The notes under the pieces were generated by a model that was not told where the DNA came from, did not search any database, and was given only the letters and a program-made list of their open reading frames with translations. 26,961 bases of DNA from CAZNLL01 sp964573885 (GTDB lineage: Bacteria; Desulfobacterota; DSM-4660; Desulfatiglandales; Desulfatiglandaceae), in the NCBI GenBank assembly GCA_964573885.1, contig CAZNLL010000043.1, forward strand, positions 1 to 26,961, read 5' to 3'. Position numbers and translations under genes: made by a program. Shown here piece by piece: positions 22,918 through 26,961 of the stretch (its first letter is position 1; each line of letters opens with the position of its first letter).

Positions 22918-24348
22918 TCATATGCATAACTTGCCTGGGTTCATGATATCGTTTGGATCCACCAGCTTCTTGACCTGTCTGAGCAACGACAAATACCCTG
23001 GATGGGCACGTTTATTGATTTCCAGACCGAAATCCACCGGGGGTTTATAGGGGATCCCGCCTGCGTCCAGATCCACTTTGAGACACTCCACAATGGCGTG
23101 CCTGGCGTTCTCGGTCTCTTCTGCACTTTGCTTATTAAAGGGGATCATGGCCCTGAGCATACCGTAATGGACGCCCCTGTAATTGGTGGCCCGTACCGAA
23201 GGTGAGAGGTTGTGGGCGATAAGGATTTCCTTCCACTTGTTATACACAGGGGCCCATTTTTTTGCCGGTGTAAAGGTGCCCGGCCAGGAAATCCCCCCCC
23301 CGGCCTGCTTACAGTAATTTTTGGTGGTCCCCACGATCTTGCTGGGAAGCTGGGTCCTGGCCTTGAGGGCCTCTTCTGGGTATTCCGCGTATTTAATGGA
23401 GGTCCCCCTTTTCTGTTCCTCTTCGAGCACCGACTGCCAGATTTCCTCCCTCGATTCCTTTTCCTTTTCCGTCCAGGAGAAGGTGGTGGCAAAACAAAAC
23501 CACTCGGGAGAGTCATCCGGCTTGGGCTTGTAAGGGTAGGGGATGGGGACCTGGGCCAGCCACCAGGAAACCGCGGTCAGGTCGTCGCAGATCTCGTAGT
23601 TCCCCAGGTTGCGCATGTATGAGTACATGTCTTCCATGTTTTCACAGGACACGGTAAAGACCTTCAGGATAGGCGGAAGGGGATGGACCCTCACTCCCAT
23701 CTTGGTCACCACCCCGCTTGTTCCCAGCCAGCCCTTGAAGAGGCCGTCCAGCTGGGGCAAAGGCAGGAGACTGTGCCAGGCCTCCGGGTTGATGGCGCAG
23801 GAGCCCACCCGGACCAGTTCGCCGGTGGGGAGAACAACCTCCATACTGGTTATCTCTTCACTGTTTAGACCATACCGCCCACTCAGGCCTCCGATCCCGT
23901 GGCAAAGGGCATTGGAGGACACGGAGGCGGACGGGGGTCCCACGGGCCAGCTCCACCGCAGGTTGTGCTTGTAAAGCTCTGTGGCCAGCTGGGCATGGGA
24001 TACACCCGGTTCGATAACCGCATAGTGGGATTCTTCGTCGATTTCAATGATTCTGTTCATCCGCTTCAAATCAAGAAGAATGCCTCCCATTTCCGGGATA
24101 CACAGGCCACCGATATTGGAACCCGCCGTGTAGGGAATCACAGGAATGTTTTCCCTGTTTGCCAGTTTCAGGACCTCCTGAATCTGTTCCGGGGTGGTGG
24201 CCATAACCACGTAATCGGGTAATTTGGGTGTTACAAAGGAAAGGTCATAGGAATAGGCATAGCGGATGTGCTTTGCCGCAGTCGCATTTTCCTTCCCTAC
24301 AATGTTTACCAATTGGTCTAAGATCATATCCTCTCTTTTGGCAAGCAT
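22918..24348 (-). CDS. FAD-linked oxidase (GlcD / vanillyl-alcohol oxidase superfamily)
   Basis: A 476-residue flavoprotein of the PCMH-fold family. The FAD pyrophosphate site is PYTAGSNIGG (72-81), and VIEPGVSHAQLATEL plus the GPPSASVSSNALCHGIGGLSGRYG region complete the N-terminal FAD domain. The MEVVLPTGELVRVG to LDGLFKGWLGTSGVVTKMGVRVHPLPP block (169-226) resembles vanillyl-alcohol oxidase, 4-cresol dehydrogenase and eugenol hydroxylase more than D-lactate oxidases. The C-terminal LVDPNDIMNPGKLCI is common to all. I cannot tell a 2-hydroxy acid oxidase from a phenol/benzylic oxidase by eye. ATG 24348 has GGAGGG about ten bases upstream. It precedes the Fe-S partner by 36 bases, so it is probably the catalytic subunit of a two-subunit dehydrogenase. 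Confidence 0.85.
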   Translation of the reverse strand: MLAKREDMILDQLVNIVGKENATAAKHIRYAYSYDLSFVTPKLPDYVVMATTPEQIQEVLKLANRENIPVIPYTAGSNIGGLCIPEMGGILLDLKRMNRIIEIDEESHYAVIEPGVSHAQLATELYKHNLRWSWPVGPPSASVSSNALCHGIGGLSGRYGLNSEEITSMEVVLPTGELVRVGSCAINPEAWHSLLPLPQLDGLFKGWLGTSGVVTKMGVRVHPLPPILKVFTVSCENMEDMYSYMRNLGNYEICDDLTAVSWWLAQVPIPYPYKPKPDDSPEWFCFATTFSWTEKEKESREEIWQSVLEEEQKRGTSIKYAEYPEEALKARTQLPSKIVGTTKNYCKQAGGGISWPGTFTPAKKWAPVYNKWKEILIAHNLSPSVRATNYRGVHYGMLRAMIPFNKQSAEETENARHAIVECLKVDLDAGGIPYKPPVDFGLEINKRAHPGYLSLLRQVKKLVDPNDIMNPGKLCI

Positions 24349-24474
24349 CTGGCTCTCCCTCCTTGTTTAAGGGTGTGGAGAATACTCAGCCGCGCAGCCC
24401 TGCGGGCATTACATCTACGCTCGGGTTGGAGCGGATCAATATTTAAACGCCTTTGCCCCACCGCCCAATGAGGG

Positions 24475-24660
24475 CTATTTGGCCCTGAACTGGGGGGCCC
24501 TCTTAAACTCGGATTTATAATTAGGGTCTTTTAGATAGGGGCAAGAATCTCCACAGATCTTGAGATTAACACATTTGACATTGTGGGTCCCGTCATCTTT
24601 AAAGGTAATGTAAAAATTAACGTGTTTTACGGGGCAGCTCATTCGCTTTTTTTCACTCAT
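24475..24660 (-). CDS. Small Cys-rich protein, unknown function
   Basis: A 61-residue protein with four cysteines (C9, C30, C36, C40) in the pattern SCPVKHVNF, VKCVNLKICGDSCPYL. It is basic and has no signal peptide or membrane segment. The four cysteines plus H13 could bind zinc or an Fe-S cluster, but no known motif is matched. AAGGGGAAG in front of ATG 24660 supports translation, and it lies 32 bases after the ferritin-like gene in the same direction. I do not recognise the family. Confidence 0.65.
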   Translation of the reverse strand: MSEKKRMSCPVKHVNFYITFKDDGTHNVKCVNLKICGDSCPYLKDPNYKSEFKRAPQFRAK

Positions 24661-24692
24661 TTTTCTTCCCCTTGGATTGACCGGATCAACGC

Positions 24693-25124
24693 TTATGAAA
24701 GAGACTCCAGCTTGGGTATACGGTTTTTTCGCTTTTTGGCCACGATTTTGAAGTTCCTGGGCACGTCCGCCAGGAGAGACATGGATTGCTCAGCGGCTTC
24801 TTCATAAAAATCCAGGATCTTCTCTTCCATGTTCAGGGCCTTGGCCACGGCGTCGGCATAACTCGTATCGTCGGCCAACTGGGTGTCAAAGTCGTACTCA
24901 TCTGACTCGAGGTTAAAGGCATAACCGCCTTCAATGGCGTCCGTGATGACCGAATAGTAGGCACGCTGGACCTGGGTTAAGAACTTCCTGTTTTCCTTGG
25001 CAAAGGTGAGGAATGTCTCTTCATCGTTGGTGAATTTTTGAGCCATTTCCTCATAGAAGGCGGCGCCCTTTTCCTCGAACTCCCTGACAAAGCTAAGGGT
25101 CTCTGAAGCTGTTTGCAGTCTCAT
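24693..25124 (-). CDS. Ferritin-like protein with incomplete diiron ligands
   Basis: A 143-residue, mainly helical protein that resembles the rubrerythrin/ferritin-like four-helix bundle. Helix 1 has FEEKGAAFYEEMAQ and helix 3 has NMEEKILDFYEEAAEQS, both with the metal-ligand Glu spacing. The second ligand motif, normally ExxH, reads ENRKF in FAKENRKFLTQ, and the second ExxH at the C-terminus is missing: the protein ends after a basic KKRKNRIPKLESL tail. A normal diiron centre is therefore unlikely. There is no rubredoxin domain. ATG 25124 has GGAGGG eight bases upstream; it sits 17 bases after the aldehyde dehydrogenase stop. The fold call is moderate; whether it binds iron is doubtful. Confidence 0.72.
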   Translation of the reverse strand: MRLQTASETLSFVREFEEKGAAFYEEMAQKFTNDEETFLTFAKENRKFLTQVQRAYYSVITDAIEGGYAFNLESDEYDFDTQLADDTSYADAVAKALNMEEKILDFYEEAAEQSMSLLADVPRNFKIVAKKRKNRIPKLESLS

Positions 25125-25141
25125 ATTTTATCCCTCCTCGT

Positions 25142-26635
25142 TTATATCCATCGATGGATACAGACCTTGCTTTCCGTGAAAAAGCGGATCGCCTCTTTGC
25201 CTTGGGTATGGAGTATACCATAAAAAGACCCGGCCATGCCGCTGAAGGGGAAGAAGGCCATGGGCGCCACGATGCCGATATTGATACCGATATCACCGCA
25301 TTCCACTTCATATTGGAATTGACGTGCATGTTTTCCGCTGGATGTAAAAATGGCATCGGCATTGTGGAAAGGATTCTCATTGCAGATTTCAATGGCCTCA
25401 TCCAGGTTCTTTACCCGCATCACGCCCATGGTGGGCCCGAAAATCTCCTCCCTTACACTGGCCATTTGCCGTTCCACACCTTCCATAATGGTGGGCCCCA
25501 GAAAGCAGGTGTCCGGATAATCCCCTTTGATCTTCCCGGCCTTCCTGCCGTCCAGCCGCAGTTTGACCCCGTCTTTCATGGCCCCTTCTATGTAACCCAG
25601 GATTTTTTCCTTTTTTGGAACATCCCGTACCGGTCCCATCTGGACAGATTCATCAAGACCGTTTCCCACAACAATTCCCTTTGCCGTTGCCGTTACGGCG
25701 TCCATGAAGTCGTTGTAGAATTTGTCATCATCGCCGACAATCATCAGGGTCTGCCCGGCCAGGCACCTCTGGCCCGCATTCCCGAAAAAGGAGGTCATGA
25801 GACCGGGAATGGTGGCCTTCACGTTGCAGTCCGGCATAATCACGATAAAATTGGCCGCACCCCCTTGGGCGATCACCCGCTTGCCGTATTTGCCGCATCC
25901 CGGATAGATCACATCTCTCGCCGTAGGCGTAGAACCCACAAAGGTGATGCCCTTAATCTCCTCGTGCTCCAGCATGCCCCCAACCACCGTTCTTCCGCCG
26001 TTGACCACATTCCAGACCCCGGGAGGAAACCCGGCCTCATCCACCAGCTCAGCGATCTTCATTTGGCTCAGAGGAACTTCGCTGGAAGGCTTGATGACCA
26101 CCGTGTTGCCTGTGGCCACAGCATAGGGTGCAGACCAGAGGGGGATCATAAAAGGAAAATTAAAGGGACCGATGATCCCGAAAACCCCCAGGGGAACCCG
26201 CATGAGATATTCATCGATGCCGGCGGCGATATCCTCCGCGCTGTCTCCCTGCATCAAGGTGGGAATCCCGCAGGCCACCTCCACGTTCTCGATGCCCCGC
26301 CTGGTTTCTCCCCTGGATTCGTCGATGGTCTTCCCGTGTTCCTGGGTCTGGACCCTGCTCAGTTCTTCGAAATTCTCCTCCAGTAACTGGAGTAACCTGT
26401 AAAGGTATCTGGTCCTCGCAACAGGAGGTGTTCTTCTCCAGTCGGGATAGGCCTCTTTTGCCGCCTCTACCGCGGAGTCGATCTCTTCCCGGGTCGAGAT
26501 ACCGACCTTTGCTATGGTTTCATTTTTGACGGGATTGACAACATCTATGATCTCGCCTTTCGACTCAACCCATTCTCCGTCAATGTAATTCTTCACCATG
26601 GGTGTCCCTTTAATCGGTTCTTCCAACAAAGCCAT
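25142..26635 (-). CDS. mmsA: CoA-acylating aldehyde dehydrogenase (methylmalonate-semialdehyde dehydrogenase type)
   Basis: A 497-residue aldehyde dehydrogenase. The catalytic Cys is C291 in GNAGQRCLAG, the oxyanion Asn is N159 in GPFNFP, and ITFVGSTPTAR binds NAD. The residue that is Glu in hydrolytic enzymes is Q257 in IAQGGAANF. Loss of that general base is the hallmark of the MmsA branch, which releases the acyl group to CoA; typical substrates are malonate and methylmalonate semialdehydes. The usual MmsA motif is ALGGAKNH, so this copy is divergent and its aldehyde may differ. ATG 26635 has AAGGAGG eight bases upstream. It heads a 16-gene co-directional run. The role in the pathway is inferred to be oxidation of an aldehyde product to an acyl-CoA. 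Confidence 0.88.
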   Translation of the reverse strand: MALLEEPIKGTPMVKNYIDGEWVESKGEIIDVVNPVKNETIAKVGISTREEIDSAVEAAKEAYPDWRRTPPVARTRYLYRLLQLLEENFEELSRVQTQEHGKTIDESRGETRRGIENVEVACGIPTLMQGDSAEDIAAGIDEYLMRVPLGVFGIIGPFNFPFMIPLWSAPYAVATGNTVVIKPSSEVPLSQMKIAELVDEAGFPPGVWNVVNGGRTVVGGMLEHEEIKGITFVGSTPTARDVIYPGCGKYGKRVIAQGGAANFIVIMPDCNVKATIPGLMTSFFGNAGQRCLAGQTLMIVGDDDKFYNDFMDAVTATAKGIVVGNGLDESVQMGPVRDVPKKEKILGYIEGAMKDGVKLRLDGRKAGKIKGDYPDTCFLGPTIMEGVERQMASVREEIFGPTMGVMRVKNLDEAIEICNENPFHNADAIFTSSGKHARQFQYEVECGDIGINIGIVAPMAFFPFSGMAGSFYGILHTQGKEAIRFFTESKVCIHRWI

Positions 26636-26651
26636 AACTGAGTCCTCCTTA

Positions 26652-26678
26652 AATATATAATTTTGATTAACCCTTCAA
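26652..26678 (-). promoter_or_regulatory. Candidate promoter upstream of the aldehyde dehydrogenase
   Basis: On the minus strand, TTGAAG (26673-26678) and TATATT (26652-26657) are spaced by 15 bases in an AT-rich stretch, just upstream of the AAGGAGG ribosome site. The spacing is short, so this is tentative. If real, it could start transcription of the whole minus-strand run. The rest of the 161-base gap to 26796 holds nothing I can identify. Confidence 0.3.
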
Positions 26679-26796
26679 TTGAGCTCTCACTGTGCCTTTT
26701 GCTCGCGGTACCCGTCGATACCACAGGACCGCTCCCCTGACGCGATTCTCCGTCAACCTTTCCAAGGCCGCCGGAGATTCCGCCCTGGCTTAATGC

Positions 26797-26961
26797 TTAA
26801 TGGACGTCCTCTTCTTCGCACATCACCAAATATAATTGGCTCAATCCCACGCGTTTTATCACCACCCCTCTGGTCTGGAGGATGGGATCCCCCTCTGGAA
26901 CCACGTGGTAGTGGCCGTTTGTCTTGAGTTGGAAATCACTGCCCGCCTTGTTGTGGGGCAG
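26797..26961 (-). CDS. Hypothetical protein, 3' end (cut by right window edge)
   Basis: An open minus-strand frame enters from the right edge and ends with TAA at 26797-26799, giving a 54-residue C-terminus. It contains HNKAGSDFQLKTNGHYHVVPEGD and the strand-like VVIKRVGLSQLYLVMCEEED. The frame is codon-exact at the edge and no competing gene covers it. I do not recognise the family. It lies upstream of the aldehyde dehydrogenase in the same direction, 161 bases away. Confidence 0.5.
   Translation of the reverse strand: MPHNKAGSDFQLKTNGHYHVVPEGDPILQTRGVVIKRVGLSQLYLVMCEEEDVH

Noticed and set aside
25154..26386. A 410-codon plus-strand open frame opposite the aldehyde dehydrogenase
   Set aside because: The minus-strand frame has the full aldehyde dehydrogenase motif set; the plus frame is His/Gly-rich noise without motifs.
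26679..26927. An 82-codon plus-strand open frame at the right edge
   Set aside because: It overlaps the minus-strand partial gene, has no ribosome site, and its composition (Arg/Pro/Ser-rich) is typical of spurious frames.
1..26961. tRNA, rRNA, CRISPR arrays, insertion sequences, prophage or attachment sites
   Set aside because: No cloverleaf-like or repeat-spacer pattern, transposase, integrase or long terminal inverted repeat was seen.

Overview
The window looks like a chromosomal segment of an anaerobic Gram-negative bacterium, most likely a sulfate-reducing or syntrophic member of the Desulfobacterota (former Deltaproteobacteria). Four things point there: a complete outer-membrane lipid (Mla) operon; corrinoid/tetrahydrofolate methyl-transfer enzymes with a reductive corrinoid activator; an HdrD/GlcF-type iron-sulfur protein paired with an FAD oxidase; and a ferritin-like protein. 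The lineage is inferred from gene content. No rRNA, tRNA, CRISPR array or mobile element was seen.

Left part (1-9524). A partial unknown gene is followed by an Nfu_N-like protein (minus), a stand-alone response-regulator receiver (plus, with a hairpin at its stop codon), and a minus-strand thrC-rlmH pair. A plus-strand operon then carries a VanZ-like membrane protein and mlaE-mlaF-mlaD-mlaC-mlaA. Next is a divergent pair of BtuR/CobO-type corrinoid adenosyltransferases. The minus-strand one is a two-domain fusion whose N-terminal domain has lost the nucleotide-binding motifs.

Right part (9540-26635). Sixteen genes run without interruption on the minus strand. In transcription order they are: a CoA-acylating aldehyde dehydrogenase of the methylmalonate-semialdehyde type; a degenerate ferritin-like protein; a small Cys-rich protein; an FAD-linked oxidase of the GlcD/vanillyl-alcohol-oxidase superfamily; an HdrD/GlcF-like Fe-S partner; a five-gene Liv-type ABC importer (K, H, M, G, F); an MtrH-like methyltransferase; a UroD/MtaA-like methyltransferase; a corrinoid protein; a RACo-type activator; a second UroD/MtaA-like methyltransferase; and a divergent arginase/agmatinase-family hydrolase. 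A further partial gene is cut by the right edge.

Working model (inference). The importer brings in a methylated, probably methoxylated, carboxylate. One or both UroD-type enzymes pass the methyl group to the corrinoid protein, and RACo rescues inactive cob(II)alamin. The MtrH-like enzyme delivers the methyl group to tetrahydrofolate, and the FAD/Fe-S pair oxidises the demethylated product, with electrons leaving through the Fe-S protein. The core set (MtrH-like, UroD-like, corrinoid, activator) resembles the O-demethylation systems of acetogens and of Methermicoccus. What is unusual is its fusion into one run with a dedicated importer, an oxidoreductase pair and a second UroD-like methyltransferase. 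The substrate cannot be read from the sequence. Short intergenic hairpins lie after the binding-protein gene, after the corrinoid-protein gene and before the last methyltransferase gene, and may adjust expression levels within the run.
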